Below, piece after piece: positions 42,857-52,843 of a DNA stretch of 64,000 bases; position 1 is the stretch's first letter, and the number at the start of each line of letters is the position of its first letter. Origin of the DNA: Stygiobacter electus (GTDB lineage Bacteria; Bacteroidota; Ignavibacteria; Ignavibacteriales; Melioribacteraceae). The position numbers and the translations under genes are program-made. The notes below the pieces were generated by a model. It searched no databases and had not been told where the DNA came from. It was given only the letters and a program-made list of their open reading frames with translations. The stretch is taken from positions 124,001 through 188,000 of the forward strand of contig JARGDL010000003.1 of NCBI GenBank assembly GCA_029210465.1. The letters run 5' to 3'.

Positions 42857-44248
42857 TTAATTAGCTGATACGTTATTAATTTTTAAGTTATATATAAATT
42901 GCGCACGATCGCGCACCATTTCATCTTCATCTTTTGTCAATTTTTCTAAAACTTCAATCACTTTATCATTTTGAACATTTTCTAATAGTTCGACTAATCT
43001 CAGTCTATTCCAAACATTTTCATCTGCTAACATTGTATCTGTAAATAACAATGCCGTTTCCGAATCCAGATAGAATAAAATTTCCATTGAAGATTTACGA
43101 ATCTCTTCATCTGGATTTTCAAGCAATCCGCTTACAGCTTGTGTGATTGAACGAATTTCAACCATTGTAATATTCAGTGATATTTGGTATTCAACAATGT
43201 AGGTAATTGATTGTATTAAAAGATTTAAAAGATAACGTAAATTTTTTGGATTGTTAGAAATTACTTTGGCAATTTCTTTATAAACATATTCAATATTCCT
43301 AAAAAGTTTTGATTTTATTAATTCATCAAGTTCTGGATCTTCTCCATAAAGTGATAAACTCGCAACTAAAATATCTTTATCATCAAATGATTCAATTAAA
43401 TCAAAAGCAACTTTTTTATTTTCTAAAGTTCCTTCATTAATTGTGTAAACAAGCAAACTTTTCATTTTGTTGTCGAAAGGTATATCGAGAGAAAATCTAT
43501 CTTTAAGTTTAGCTAAAGATGTAATTAAAGGAATAACTAACGGTCCTGAAACATTATTTACTTGTTCTAATAAAAAGAAAAATGTTTCAATGTTACCTAA
43601 AAAACCAAGACTTTCTAATATTGAATACTGAGTTAATTCATCTTCTTGAGAAAATTTTGAAGTTAGAAAACCAAGTGCTTCTGTTGAACCAATTTTTCCA
43701 AGTGCTTCAACTATCGTTGGTTTGTATAGTTCGTTTCTATCGTAGAAAAGCATTAATACTTCAACTGAATTTTCATAACGTAAATTTCCAAGCGCTTCTA
43801 TACACGCAAGTATTACATTATCATTTTCGGATGCACTTAAAATTCCCATTACAAAAAGAGAAGCACGTTGATCACCAATTAGTCCTAAAATATCTACAAT
43901 AAATTTTAATGTATCATCATCATTTTGATGATCAAATTCAATCATTGCATCAACTGCATTAGAACCAAGTTTTAACAGCACTTCACCGGCTAAATTTCTA
44001 ACTGAAATATCATTAGAGGCAATAAATGGAACTACGTATTTAGATAATTTTGAATCTTGAGAATTTATTATAAACATTGACGCGGCGTTTCTTACACCTT
44101 TATCATTATCAGAAAGTAAATTTGGAATTGTTTTGATTAATTCATCATCAAGCTCAGTATAATTTAAATTAGTTATTATTTCATATTTTTCTTCTGAAGT
44201 TGCATTAAGTAGTTTTTCTAAAATTCTATTTTTAGATTCGTTTGACAT
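42857..44248 (-). CDS. HEAT-repeat protein heading the chemotaxis operon
   Basis: A 463-residue soluble protein built of HEAT-like repeats about 31 residues long over most of its length (for example DNDKGVRNAASMFI, SNDISVRNLAGEVLLKLG, DEEIRKSSMEILFYL, DEMVRDRAQFIYNL). Such scaffolds bind other proteins, and no catalytic motif is visible. It is the first gene of the chemotaxis unit, 16 nt from a predicted sigma-54 start, so it probably serves the Che array or the motor. That role is inferred. Confidence 0.8.
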   Translation of the reverse strand: MSNESKNRILEKLLNATSEEKYEIITNLNYTELDDELIKTIPNLLSDNDKGVRNAASMFIINSQDSKLSKYVVPFIASNDISVRNLAGEVLLKLGSNAVDAMIEFDHQNDDDTLKFIVDILGLIGDQRASLFVMGILSASENDNVILACIEALGNLRYENSVEVLMLFYDRNELYKPTIVEALGKIGSTEALGFLTSKFSQEDELTQYSILESLGFLGNIETFFFLLEQVNNVSGPLVIPLITSLAKLKDRFSLDIPFDNKMKSLLVYTINEGTLENKKVAFDLIESFDDKDILVASLSLYGEDPELDELIKSKLFRNIEYVYKEIAKVISNNPKNLRYLLNLLIQSITYIVEYQISLNITMVEIRSITQAVSGLLENPDEEIRKSSMEILFYLDSETALLFTDTMLADENVWNRLRLVELLENVQNDKVIEVLEKLTKDEDEMVRDRAQFIYNLKINNVSAN

Positions 44249-44273
44249 TTTAAATCCAATTTTTTATCAATTT

Positions 44274-44289
44274 GACAATTATTGTGCCT
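44274..44289 (-). promoter_or_regulatory. Sigma-54 promoter of the chemotaxis operon
   Basis: Minus-strand AGGCACAATAATTGTC: GGCAC at -24, TTGT at -12, GG and GT 10 nt apart. Predicted start near 44264. The activator element at 44330-44346 lies at the expected distance. Confidence 0.68.
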
Positions 44290-44329
44290 TTAAATTCTCT
44301 TCTTAATTAACATTAAATTTGTTTTAAAG

Positions 44330-44346
44330 TGTTGAATATTAGCCAA
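44330..44346. promoter_or_regulatory. Putative activator-binding element of the chemotaxis operon
   Basis: On the minus strand TTGGCTAATATTCAACA, 16 of 17 identical to the fliL element, centred about 74 bp upstream of the predicted start. Confidence 0.6.
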
Positions 44347-44383
44347 CTGACAAGCTACCAACAATTAATATATGGCAGTGGAA

Positions 44384-44410
44384 TTATCGAAATATTTTTT
44401 AAAAAGATTA
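44384..44410 (-). promoter_or_regulatory. Sigma-28-like promoter upstream of the HEAT gene
   Basis: Minus strand TAATCTTT-N11-TTCGATAA, close to TAAAGTTT-N11-GCCGATAA. It would give a leader of about 130 nt, so it may be a second promoter for the chemotaxis genes. It is less certain than the sigma-54 site. Confidence 0.45.
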
Positions 44411-44437
44411 GTAAAAAGATTTGCCTAAGGAATAAAA

Positions 44438-45829
44438 TTAACCAATATTTTTTGTTACTTCTATTCCTAATTGCTCCATTCTATAACGAAGTTTTGAGCG
44501 AGATAATCCAAGAACTTTTGCGGCTTTAACTTGATTTCCATTTGTGATTTTAAGTGTTTTTAAAATTAATGCTTTTAGTACAACATCTATTTTAATTCCC
44601 TTTTGTGGTATTTGCAAAATGAATTTTTCTTCTTCAGTTTCAACTCCAGCTTTATTTTCCATCAAAAAAGCAAAATGGTTGTCATTTAATTCTTCTTCTT
44701 CAGCAAGAAGCATAACTCTTTCCATTACATTCCTAAGTTCACGTACGTTTCCTTTCCAATTGTATGATTTTAAAATTTCAATTCCAGATTGATCAATACC
44801 ATGAACATGTTTATTAAATTTTTGTGAAAACTCATTTAAAAATGAATATGCTATGTAAACAATGTCTTCTTTTCTTTCGCGAAGTGGTGGAATTGTAATT
44901 TTAGCAACATTCAAACGGTAAAATAAATCTTCTCGAAATGTGCCTTTTGAAACTTCTTCTTCAAGATTACGATTGGTAGCGGCAAGAACGCGAACATTAA
45001 CTGAAACTTCTTTTTCGCCGCCAAGTCGGTAAAACTTTTTTTCCTGAAGCACACGTAATAATTTAACTTGTAAATCCAAACTTAGTTCACCAATTTCATC
45101 TAAAAGTATAGTTCCGCCATCAGCAAGTTCAAATTTCCCTAATTTTGTTTTTGAAGAAGCACCGGTGAAAGCACCTTTTTCGTGACCAAATAATTCACTT
45201 TCTGCAAGTTCACGTGGAATTGTTGCACAGTTTATTGTTATAAATGGTGCATTTGCTCGCGGACTTTTTTGATGTATATATTTTGCAAAAACTTCTTTAC
45301 CTGTTCCACTTTCTCCTTCAAGTAAAATTGTAGTATCACCGCTTTTAGCAAGTTTTTCAACTGAAGCAACTATTCTTTGAATTTTTGAACTTTTGCCAAA
45401 AAATTCTCTTGTTAATTCATTTTCTTCAAGTAGTGTATGAAGTTTATTTACTTCACTTTTTAATTTTAAATTTTCTACAGCTTTATCGAGAACAATTTTT
45501 AATTGCTCAAGGTCAATCGGTTTAAGAAGAAAATCGAAAGCACCACTTTTAATTGCAGTTACAGCCATTTTAACATCAGCATAACCTGTTATCATAACAA
45601 CAGGAATAGTTACAAATTTTTTCTTGATTTGTTTTAAAAGATCAATTCCATTGTGAGTGGTTAAATAAATATCCAATAAAATTATATCAGGTTGAAAGTT
45701 ATTTATTTTTTCTTCGGCTTCACCAGCTTTTAAGCATGTTTCAACTTCGTAGTTTAGTTTTGTTAATACTTTTTTTAGTGAACCGGATACAAGATCGTCA
45801 TCATCTATAATTAAAATTTTAGGAGACAT
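44438..45829 (-). CDS. Sigma-54 activator, flagellar NtrC/FlgR type
   Basis: Response regulator of 463 residues: receiver (Asp53 in IILLDIYL, Lys in LLKPID), AAA+ domain with Walker [13 protein letters not shown], the sigma-54 contact motif GAFTGAS and Walker [11 protein letters not shown], and a Fis-type helix-turn-helix at the end ([20 protein letters not shown]). Paired with the kinase 6 bp upstream. Given its position and the sigma-54 promoters of the flagellar units it is most likely the flagellar master activator (FlgR/FleR role). The short DNA-binding domain is intact, so it should bind upstream sites. Confidence 0.9.
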   Translation of the reverse strand: MSPKILIIDDDDLVSGSLKKVLTKLNYEVETCLKAGEAEEKINNFQPDIILLDIYLTTHNGIDLLKQIKKKFVTIPVVMITGYADVKMAVTAIKSGAFDFLLKPIDLEQLKIVLDKAVENLKLKSEVNKLHTLLEENELTREFFGKSSKIQRIVASVEKLAKSGDTTILLEGESGTGKEVFAKYIHQKSPRANAPFITINCATIPRELAESELFGHEKGAFTGASSKTKLGKFELADGGTILLDEIGELSLDLQVKLLRVLQEKKFYRLGGEKEVSVNVRVLAATNRNLEEEVSKGTFREDLFYRLNVAKITIPPLRERKEDIVYIAYSFLNEFSQKFNKHVHGIDQSGIEILKSYNWKGNVRELRNVMERVMLLAEEEELNDNHFAFLMENKAGVETEEEKFILQIPQKGIKIDVVLKALILKTLKITNGNQVKAAKVLGLSRSKLRYRMEQLGIEVTKNIG

Positions 45830-45835
45830 AAAAAC

Positions 45836-46537
45836 CTATTCCTTATTTAAAAAGAATTTTACTGAAAAAGTTGTTCCTTCATTTTCTTCTGAATCAAAAT
45901 ATAATTCAGAATTTAATTCTTCTGCTATTTTTTTACAGACAGAAAGACCAATTCCATGGCCATTTGATTTTGTAGTATGAAATCCATTAAGAATTTTTTC
46001 TTTATCTTCATCTTTTATCCCACAACCAAAATCTTGTACTTGCCAAAGTATGGAATTTTCATTTTGAAGTTCAAAAGAACGAATTATGATTTTATCTTTA
46101 TCTTTTGATGCATCAATAGCGTTGTTAATAAGATTCAAAAATATTTGCATTGTTTTATTTTTATTTAAATGCAAAACAGGAAGATTATTTGAAATTTCTT
46201 TTTGAATTGTAATGCCTTTCATTCTTGCATTGATGGAAATTATTTTAATGCATCTATCAGTTAATTGTTCAATGTTAACGTCATGCATTTTTGATGTTGG
46301 CCTTCTTGTAAAATCAAGGACATCTTCAATTAAAAAAGTTACTTGTTCAAATGCTTCTAAAGACTCTTTTACAATATCTTGAATATCTTGTGGAAGATCA
46401 TCTTTAGCCAAATTCATATAATCTAAATTAAGCTTAATTGCAGAAAGTGGATTTCTGATTTCATGAACCAAGCTTGCTGTAAGCTTGCCTAATAATAATA
46501 ATTTATTGGCTTGTACAAAATCTTCCATAACTTCCAA
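45836..46537 (-). CDS. Soluble histidine kinase, FlgS/FleS type
   Basis: A 233-residue cytoplasmic kinase with almost no sensor part: HisKA begins near residue 10 with His25 in LVHEIRNPLSAIKLN, followed by the ATPase (NLINNAIDAS, QDFGCGIKDEDK, GHGIGLSVCKKI). It is operonic with the NtrC-type activator. The lack of a membrane sensor resembles FlgS, which monitors flagellar export. No sigma-54 or sigma-28 site is visible upstream, so expression of the pair is probably housekeeping. Confidence 0.88.
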   Translation of the reverse strand: MEVMEDFVQANKLLLLGKLTASLVHEIRNPLSAIKLNLDYMNLAKDDLPQDIQDIVKESLEAFEQVTFLIEDVLDFTRRPTSKMHDVNIEQLTDRCIKIISINARMKGITIQKEISNNLPVLHLNKNKTMQIFLNLINNAIDASKDKDKIIIRSFELQNENSILWQVQDFGCGIKDEDKEKILNGFHTTKSNGHGIGLSVCKKIAEELNSELYFDSEENEGTTFSVKFFLNKE

Positions 46538-46611
46538 TTGGTGGGAAATTTTTATACAAACGTAATAATTAGAGATGGAATTGGCAAGATTTTACTTTTA
46601 GAGTTATGAAA

Positions 46612-46661
46612 AAATGTCATCCTTCGACTACTCCGAAAAAGTCGGGCTCAGGATGACATTT
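46612..46661 (-). terminator. Terminator hairpin of the chemoreceptor gene, repeat-like
   Basis: Perfect 12-bp stem AAATGTCATCCT/AGGATGACATTT enclosing a further CGACT/AGTCG pairing. On the minus strand a T run follows. The sequence has the look of the dispersed GTCATCCT...AGGATGAC palindromes seen in many genomes. The rest of the 203-bp gap 46538-46740 shows nothing else I can name. Confidence 0.7.
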
Positions 46662-46740
46662 ATTAATCATAATTTAGATGTTTAATTAAAATATTATATA
46701 ACAGGTAACACTAATTATACATTTTACATCATGCATCAAA

Positions 46741-48816
46741 TCAATTTTCAATCAAAAATTCTTGTTTAGAAATTAAATTATAATTTGAATTATTTAATTG
46801 AAATTTAGAAATCATATTTTGTAATCCAACTGTAAGGCGGCTTAAATCTTCAGCCGCTTTAGCAATTTGATTAATACCACTACTTGATTCTTTAGTTACA
46901 TTATTAATGCTTTCAATATTTCGGCTGATTTGTTCTGAAGAACTTGATTGTTCTTCACTGGCGGCGGCAACTTGGTAAGCGGCATCTCGTACTTTTTCTG
47001 CAACATTAATAATATCATTTAATACATTACCAGCTTCATTAGCTAATTGTTTTCCTTTATTTACTTCTTCAGTTCCCTTTTTAATTGAACTAACTGCTTC
47101 CGATGTATCCTTTTGAATTTCTTTAATCATACCAGCAATTTCTTTAGTTGCCTTTGTTGTTCTTTCTGCTAATTTACGAACTTCATCAGCAACGACTGCA
47201 AATCCACGACCTTGTTCACCAGCACGAGCAGCTTCGATTGCCGCATTTAATGCAAGTAAATTTGTTTGATCTGCAATTTCATCTATAACTTGAATTATTT
47301 CGCCAATTTTATTGCTGTTTTTGCCTAAGGTAAAAATCGTTTCAGCAGATGATTCGACAACTATAGCAATTCTTTCAATACCTTCTATTGTTTGATTAAC
47401 GACTTTACCGCCATGTTTAGCTCTTTCACCTGCTTCTTTAGCTGTTTCAGCGGCATAAGATGCATTTTTTGTGTTTTCTAAAATTGTTCTTGTCATTTCA
47501 TCAACTGAATTTGCCACTTCTGATGTTTGCATATTTAATTCTGATGCACCAGCTGCCATTTCTTCTGAGCTTGATGAAATTTGATTTGCTGCACTTGCCG
47601 TAGAAGATATTAACTCTGAAACTTCCTGCAACGCTAATGATAATGATTCGGCAACTTTATTTATGCTCTCTGAAATTAATTTAAGATCTCCCTTATAATT
47701 TCCTTCGACTCGTTTTGTCAAATCTCCATCAGCCATATGCGATAATACATTTGCCCCTTCACGAATTGGTAATATTACAGAATCTAATGTATTATTTATT
47801 CCTTCCAAAATAGTTTTAAAGCCACCGCTAAATTTTAAGCTGTTACCACGTATCGATAGATCACCAATTTTTGTGGCTTCTGTTATACGGTTAATTTCAT
47901 TTGTAATATCTTCAAGAGCATTAACTTCTTTATTAAAACAATTTGCTAATTCATCTTTATCTGATGCTGGAGTTACTTTTTCAAAAACTCCATTTGCAAT
48001 ATTTTCTGCAGCCTTAATTTTTTCAATTTGTGCGTGTTTTAATAAACTAAGTTTTTCTTTCATTTCACCAAATTCATCTTTAGTTTCTGATTTTAATTCA
48101 ATATCATAATTTCCTAAAGAGAATTGATGAATTACTTCTTTAAATTCTTCGACAGGTTTTGTAATTGATGGGGCAACTTTAAATAGTGATACAAATAGCA
48201 CTAACGAACCAAAAGTCATACCTATGATTATAATCCATCTTGAATTTGATAAGTTTAAATCTATGCTGTTATTTAATTCTAATCCATAATCATTTAAATA
48301 TTTTTCAATATCAGTAAAATTCTTCATCATTTTGTTTGCAAGTTCTTCTCCTGAAGTTGTAGTTATAACCGTTGCCATTTCGTGGTCATTCATCATTCCA
48401 GCACTTAAAATTGCATCGACAACAACAGATTTATATTCTTTCCAAATTTTTTCAGTTTCGGAAAACGATTTTTTAATGTTTACATTAAAATCAACATCTT
48501 TTAATTTGGTTAAAGTTGAATCTACATCTTTTTTCAAAGCTTCAATATTTTTAATATTGTTTTGAGATTCCCCTTCAAACCCAGAAATGGAAAATTTCAT
48601 ACAAATAAATTGAATTGAACGAAAATTACTTGTTAGTTTTTGAATTTCATTTAATGGTTTAAAATATGAATGGTTTAATCGCTCTTTTTTAAAACTAACT
48701 TGATAAGTAGTTATTAAAGCTGTTACAGCAATAATTGTAGAAACAGCAGCAATTGCAAAAACAGCAACCTGAATCTTTCTAACTAGCCTCAGGTTTTTAA
48801 ACTCAAACTTTTTCAA
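46741..48816 (-). CDS. Methyl-accepting chemotaxis protein 1
   Basis: Membrane chemoreceptor, 691 residues: helix 1 (about 13-34), a periplasmic four-helix-type sensor (35-193), helix 2 (194-215), HAMP (216-270), a second HAMP-like region (about 300-400), and the signalling hairpin with tip [38 protein letters not shown]. No C-terminal methyltransferase-binding pentapeptide. It follows the two TonB-C genes by 12 bp, probably in one sigma-28 unit. The ligand is unknown. Confidence 0.93.
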   Translation of the reverse strand: MKKFEFKNLRLVRKIQVAVFAIAAVSTIIAVTALITTYQVSFKKERLNHSYFKPLNEIQKLTSNFRSIQFICMKFSISGFEGESQNNIKNIEALKKDVDSTLTKLKDVDFNVNIKKSFSETEKIWKEYKSVVVDAILSAGMMNDHEMATVITTTSGEELANKMMKNFTDIEKYLNDYGLELNNSIDLNLSNSRWIIIIGMTFGSLVLFVSLFKVAPSITKPVEEFKEVIHQFSLGNYDIELKSETKDEFGEMKEKLSLLKHAQIEKIKAAENIANGVFEKVTPASDKDELANCFNKEVNALEDITNEINRITEATKIGDLSIRGNSLKFSGGFKTILEGINNTLDSVILPIREGANVLSHMADGDLTKRVEGNYKGDLKLISESINKVAESLSLALQEVSELISSTASAANQISSSSEEMAAGASELNMQTSEVANSVDEMTRTILENTKNASYAAETAKEAGERAKHGGKVVNQTIEGIERIAIVVESSAETIFTLGKNSNKIGEIIQVIDEIADQTNLLALNAAIEAARAGEQGRGFAVVADEVRKLAERTTKATKEIAGMIKEIQKDTSEAVSSIKKGTEEVNKGKQLANEAGNVLNDIINVAEKVRDAAYQVAAASEEQSSSSEQISRNIESINNVTKESSSGINQIAKAAEDLSRLTVGLQNMISKFQLNNSNYNLISKQEFLIEN

Positions 48817-48828
48817 GATATATCACCA

Positions 48829-49224
48829 TTAATTTAGTTTGAAAATCACAGGTATAGAAACTTTTGTTTTAACAGCAACACCACCGTTCATACCGGGTGT
48901 AAATTTAGTTTTCTTTACAGCATTTGCGGCAGCTTCATCACAACCGCCTCCAATTCCTTTTACAACCTTTACTTCATCAACATCACCGGATTCATTTACA
49001 TATACAAGAAGATAGACTTTACCTTCAACACGCATTTTCATTGCCACTTCAGGATAAGTAACTTTTCTCATCAATGATTCAAAACCACCAACTGGAGTGG
49101 GGGCTTTATCAACAACAACTGTATACTGTTCATCATTTGGTAATATGTTATTAGCATAAATGTTTATTAAACATGAAAACATAACGACTACTGTAAGCAA
49201 AAAAATAAATTTTAAGATTTTCAT
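48829..49224 (-). CDS. Small secreted TonB-C domain protein (2)
   Basis: A 131-residue protein with an N-terminal signal segment and a single TonB C-terminal domain (about 45-131: YPEVAMKMRVEGKVYLLVYVNESGDV, AAANAVKKTKFTPGMNGG). There is no proline-rich linker as in true TonB, so energy transfer from the inner membrane is unlikely. It is a close paralogue of the next upstream gene and lies directly before a chemoreceptor gene. A role in receptor sensing or envelope binding is a guess. Confidence 0.78.
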   Translation of the reverse strand: MKILKFIFLLTVVVMFSCLINIYANNILPNDEQYTVVVDKAPTPVGGFESLMRKVTYPEVAMKMRVEGKVYLLVYVNESGDVDEVKVVKGIGGGCDEAAANAVKKTKFTPGMNGGVAVKTKVSIPVIFKLN

Positions 49225-49250
49225 AGTGTCTCCTATAATTTAAAGTTTTT

Positions 49251-49664
49251 CTAAGATGGGATTTTAAATTGTATTGCTATAGCTAACTTTGTTTTTACAT
49301 TTACTCCTTTATCAACACCGGGAGAAAATTTTGTTTTTTTCACAGCTCTTATAGTTTCTTCATCACAGCCAGCGCCTATGCCTTTAACTACTTTGACATC
49401 ATCAACTTCACCATTTTCATTTATGAAAACAAGAACATAAACTTTTCCTTCAGTTCTTGTTTTGATTGCCATATCTGGATATGTTATTTTTTTTACGATA
49501 GCTTCAAGACCGCCAATAGGTGCAGGTGCTTTTTCTACTGCAATTGCATATGCTTCATCCCCGGGGTATATATTATTGCCTTTTGTTTCACTGATTGTTA
49601 AAAATAAAATGGAAGCAACAAGCAACAACATATAAATTGTTCGAAAACTAATTAAAGTTTTCAT
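49251..49664 (-). CDS. Small secreted TonB-C domain protein (1)
   Basis: A 137-residue paralogue of the neighbouring gene: signal segment to about 30, then the TonB-C fold (YPDMAIKTRTEGKVYVLVFINENGEV, VKKTKFSPGVDKG). First gene of a unit with a near-consensus sigma-28 promoter at 49722-49748. The coupling of TonB-C proteins to late flagellar control is unusual. The C-terminus FKIPS differs from the FKLN of its partner. Confidence 0.78.
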   Translation of the reverse strand: MKTLISFRTIYMLLLVASILFLTISETKGNNIYPGDEAYAIAVEKAPAPIGGLEAIVKKITYPDMAIKTRTEGKVYVLVFINENGEVDDVKVVKGIGAGCDEETIRAVKKTKFSPGVDKGVNVKTKLAIAIQFKIPS

Positions 49665-49721
49665 AGTACCTCCGTGTATTTCTTAAAAATCCATTTATTA
49701 TGTATAGTTTTTTACAATTGA

Positions 49722-49748
49722 TTATCGAATAGTTTTTTGAAAAGTTTA
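49722..49748 (-). promoter_or_regulatory. Sigma-28 promoter of the TonB-C/chemoreceptor unit
   Basis: Minus strand TAAACTTT-N11-TTCGATAA, differing from TAAAGTTT-N11-GCCGATAA at three of sixteen defined positions with exact spacing. Predicted start near 49715, just past the terminator of the preceding unit. Confidence 0.78.
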
Positions 49749-49769
49749 GAGGGGTGTATTAAATTTATT

Positions 49770-49811
49770 TAGCTATCCCTTTATGTTGATTATAATATTA
49801 AGGGATAGCTA
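49770..49811 (-). terminator. Hairpin after the second chemoreceptor gene
   Basis: Perfect 12-bp stem TAGCTATCCCTT/AAGGGATAGCTA with an 18-nt loop, 10 bp past the stop. The U tract on the minus strand is weak (AATAAATTT), while the plus strand has six T, so termination may be in both directions. Confidence 0.6.
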
Positions 49812-49820
49812 ATTTTTTCT

Positions 49821-51899
49821 TTAAATACTTCTTGAAATTAACTTGCCATTCGATCTCACGGCAAGATTATTCATGCTGATTTGATTTATGTTAAATTTTG
49901 AAACCATTTCTTGAAGGTTTACAGTTAATCTGCTTAAATCTTCAGAAGCACGAGCAATTTGTTGAATACCTTGAGCACTTTCACGAGCAACGTTATTAAT
50001 TCCTTCAACATTTTTACTGATTTGTTCAGCTGCGCTTGATTGTTCTTCGCTGGCAGCAGCAACTTGAGTAATCATATCAACTACTTCCTGAGTCCCTTTA
50101 ATAATTTCATCGAGAGCATTTCCAGCTTTATCAGCAAGTTGTTTTCCTTTTTCTACTTCAACTGTACCGGAAGTCATTGCAAGAACCGCTTCGGAAGTAT
50201 CTTTTTGGATTTGTTTTATCATGTTTGCAATTTCTTTTGTTGCTTTTGTTGTGCGTTCTGCAAGTTTGCGGACTTCATCGGCAACAACTGCAAAACCGCG
50301 TCCTTGCTCGCCAGCACGTGCGGCTTCGATTGCTGCATTCAATGCAAGTAAATTAGTTTGATCTGCTATATCATCAATCACTTGAACTATTTCACCAATC
50401 TGGTCACTGCTCTTTCCAAGTTCTTGAACTGTTTCAGCTGATTTTTTAACTACTGCCGCAATTTTATTCATTCCTTCAACAGTTTCTTTAACAGAATTAC
50501 CACCTTCAACTGCAATTTTACCCGCATTTTTTGCAGCTTCAGCTGCTTGTGAAGCATTTCTTGTTGTATCTAAAATTGTTCTTGTCATTTCATCTACTGC
50601 AATTGCAACTTCGCTTGTTTGTGATGATTGTTCCTGAGCTCCTGCGGCCATTTCTTCAGCGCTTGATGATATTTGTGTTCCAGCACTTGCTGTGGCCGAT
50701 ACTGCATTTGCAACTTCTGATAATGCACTTGAAAATGATTCAGCTAAGTTGTTTACACTATCTTTTATTATTTTATAATCACCCTTATATTCACCCACCA
50801 TTCTTGCTGTTAGATCACCATGTGCGATTTTTTCTAATACAATTTTGGATTCTTCAATTGGCTTAGCAACAGCATCAACTGTTTTATTAAAACCTTCTAT
50901 TATTTCTTTATAACCACCAGAAAATTTTAATTCATTGCCACGATAGTTTAAATCACCTTCAGAAGCACGTTTAGCTAGTTCAACAGATTCTTGTACCAAT
51001 CCCTTCAAAGATTCAATTACTTTATTAAATGATTTAGAAAGCAGATCTTTTTCAGAACGAACATTTACGGAAACGTTTAAATTACCATCAGCAATTTTTT
51101 CAGCAACTTCTGCTTGTGTTTTAGCAGATTCAATTAATGTTGCAAATGCTTGTTGTAGTTTTCCTATTTCATCATTTGTTCTTACAGTTATTTCAAGATC
51201 AGTCTCACCAAGCGCTATTCTTTCGGCTCGCATTGTAATTCTTTTAATTGGATCTGCTATTATTGACGATATCCAATAACCTAATCCAACTGATAATAAA
51301 ATAGCTACAATAGTAAAGATTAAAAGTTTAGCTTTATCATAGTTAGCTGCTGTTACAACATTTTCATATAAAGTTGAAGAACGTTGTTTGTTTAATTCAA
51401 ATAATTTATTTAGTGTATTTGTCCAATTCTGCAAATCAATATCCATATCACCTTGGGTCATAACTATAGCGTCTTCTATTGCTCCCATATTTATAAAACT
51501 AACTGCCGTTTCAAGTTTTTCTCTATATGATTTAAATGCTTTTTCAAATTCATTAGCAATTTTTAATTCTTCTTCATCTATAATTTTATTTTTATATTTT
51601 TTCCAAATTTCATCCCCCTTTTTATAGTTTGAGGTTGATTCTATCAAAAGTTCATCAATCTCTTTTTTAGTTGTTCGATGTAATGCTTTTTCAACAGATA
51701 ATGTTGCTTTTAAGAATGAAGCTCTAACTGTAGCTAATTCTATGTTATCATTACTTTGGTTGCTTATTTTAAAAGAACCTTCTTTTGCATTTGTTAAAGC
51801 ATTCCAACCAACAAACGCTACAATAAAAGTAATAATAGAGACCAAAATAAATGATGAAATTAATTTGAAACGAATATTCTTATTTAAAAACCATTTCAT
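49821..51899 (-). CDS. Methyl-accepting chemotaxis protein 2
   Basis: Membrane chemoreceptor of 692 residues with the same plan as the other one: helix 1 (about 10-32), four-helix periplasmic sensor, helix 2 (about 190-212), HAMP, second HAMP-like region, signalling hairpin (same 27-residue tip as receptor 1 through [14 protein letters not shown]). The sensor domains differ between the two, so ligands probably differ. It follows cheW by 12 bp. Confidence 0.93.
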   Translation of the reverse strand: MKWFLNKNIRFKLISSFILVSIITFIVAFVGWNALTNAKEGSFKISNQSNDNIELATVRASFLKATLSVEKALHRTTKKEIDELLIESTSNYKKGDEIWKKYKNKIIDEEELKIANEFEKAFKSYREKLETAVSFINMGAIEDAIVMTQGDMDIDLQNWTNTLNKLFELNKQRSSTLYENVVTAANYDKAKLLIFTIVAILLSVGLGYWISSIIADPIKRITMRAERIALGETDLEITVRTNDEIGKLQQAFATLIESAKTQAEVAEKIADGNLNVSVNVRSEKDLLSKSFNKVIESLKGLVQESVELAKRASEGDLNYRGNELKFSGGYKEIIEGFNKTVDAVAKPIEESKIVLEKIAHGDLTARMVGEYKGDYKIIKDSVNNLAESFSSALSEVANAVSATASAGTQISSSAEEMAAGAQEQSSQTSEVAIAVDEMTRTILDTTRNASQAAEAAKNAGKIAVEGGNSVKETVEGMNKIAAVVKKSAETVQELGKSSDQIGEIVQVIDDIADQTNLLALNAAIEAARAGEQGRGFAVVADEVRKLAERTTKATKEIANMIKQIQKDTSEAVLAMTSGTVEVEKGKQLADKAGNALDEIIKGTQEVVDMITQVAAASEEQSSAAEQISKNVEGINNVARESAQGIQQIARASEDLSRLTVNLQEMVSKFNINQISMNNLAVRSNGKLISRSI

Positions 51900-51911
51900 G
51901 TTAACCTCTAA

Positions 51912-52400
51912 TTAATTTTCTACACTTTTAAGTTGTTCTTTGTCTTGTTCAGTCAAAACTTTTTCTAAATCAATAAGTATTAAAAGCCGGTCCTCTAATT
52001 TTCCCACAGCGCGGATAAAATCTGAATCGATGCCTGTTGCTATTTGTGGTGGTGGTTCAATAATACTTGTGGGAATTCTTAAAACTTCTTTAACAGCATC
52101 AACAATAAAACCGACTGTTTTACCTGCAATTTCAACGACGATAATTCTTGTGTCTTTATCATGTTCTTTTTTTTCAATTTTTAAACGTGTTCTTAAATCA
52201 ATAATTGGAATTACACGGCCACGAAGATTAATTACACCTTCGACGAAGTCGGGTGCGTTTGGCACTTTTGTTATTTGTGTCATCTTATTAATTTCTTGAA
52301 CGTTTAAAATATCAACCCCGAATTCTTCGTTAGCTATTTTGAAACTAACTAATTGAAGAATTTCATTAGTATCAGCTTTCATTTGAGTTGAATTGCTCAT
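51912..52400 (-). CDS. cheW: Chemotaxis coupling protein CheW
   Basis: Links receptors to CheA. 162 residues, with the family patterns EFGVDILNVQEINKMTQITKVPNAPDFVEGVINLRGRVIPIIDLR and VDAVKEVLRIP, and a C-terminal LILIDLEKVL. First gene before receptor 2. Confidence 0.96.
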   Translation of the reverse strand: MSNSTQMKADTNEILQLVSFKIANEEFGVDILNVQEINKMTQITKVPNAPDFVEGVINLRGRVIPIIDLRTRLKIEKKEHDKDTRIIVVEIAGKTVGFIVDAVKEVLRIPTSIIEPPPQIATGIDSDFIRAVGKLEDRLLILIDLEKVLTEQDKEQLKSVEN

Positions 52401-52434
52401 AATTACTCCACTAAAAAATTTTTTCCCAATTTGA

Positions 52435-52461
52435 TATTCGATTTAAAATCTGATTTGTTTA
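52435..52461 (-). promoter_or_regulatory. Weak sigma-28-like promoter before cheW
   Basis: Minus strand TAAACAAA-N11-ATCGAATA. Core TAAA and CGA are kept at proper spacing, the rest is poor. It lies 35 bp from the cheW ATG. Confidence 0.35.
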
Positions 52462-52690
52462 GCAGGTATGAAAATTATTTTGTAAAATTTTTGGCAGATA
52501 GTAAAAAAAGTCCTTTTAAGATTGACATAAATATTGAAATGTTATGCTTGGTTGTTGGTTTAATTTCTTTTATAAGATTAACCGTTTTAATTTTATTCGT
52601 TAAGCTAATCTTATAAAATTTTTCTTCGCTATTTATCGTTATTAATATCATAATAATTTTATATCAATAATTACTCCAACTCCATGTTCA

Positions 52691-52717
52691 TTATCGTATA
52701 TAAATTTCAAAAGTTTA
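52691..52717 (-). promoter_or_regulatory. Sigma-28 promoter far upstream of cheW
   Basis: Minus strand TAAACTTT-N11-TACGATAA, near-consensus with exact spacing. It gives a leader of about 284 nt before cheW, in which I see no convincing gene. It abuts the activator element at 52718-52734. Confidence 0.55.
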
Positions 52718-52734
52718 ATGGCTAATATTCATCA
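52718..52734. promoter_or_regulatory. Putative activator-binding element between cheW and the kinase genes
   Basis: ATGGCTAATATTCATCA, 15 of 17 identical to the element of the chemotaxis operon (read on its minus strand). Centred about 143 bp upstream of the predicted start of the plus-strand sigma-54 promoter. Confidence 0.5.
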
Positions 52735-52843
52735 CTTTTGTAAATATCTACATTTACTTTTTACATACTATTAATAAAAGCATCAAAATTAATTTTATAA
52801 CTCAAAAAACAAGTAACCTTATGATTTGAATTTAACTACAACA

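Noticed and set aside
46538..46600. Sigma-54 site for the kinase/activator pair
   Set aside because: No GG-N10-GC/GT pattern at a workable distance; the pair is probably at the top of the cascade.
52431..52616. 61-codon plus-strand frame upstream of the kinase genes
   Set aside because: No ribosome site or family signal. It lies across the likely cheW promoter region.
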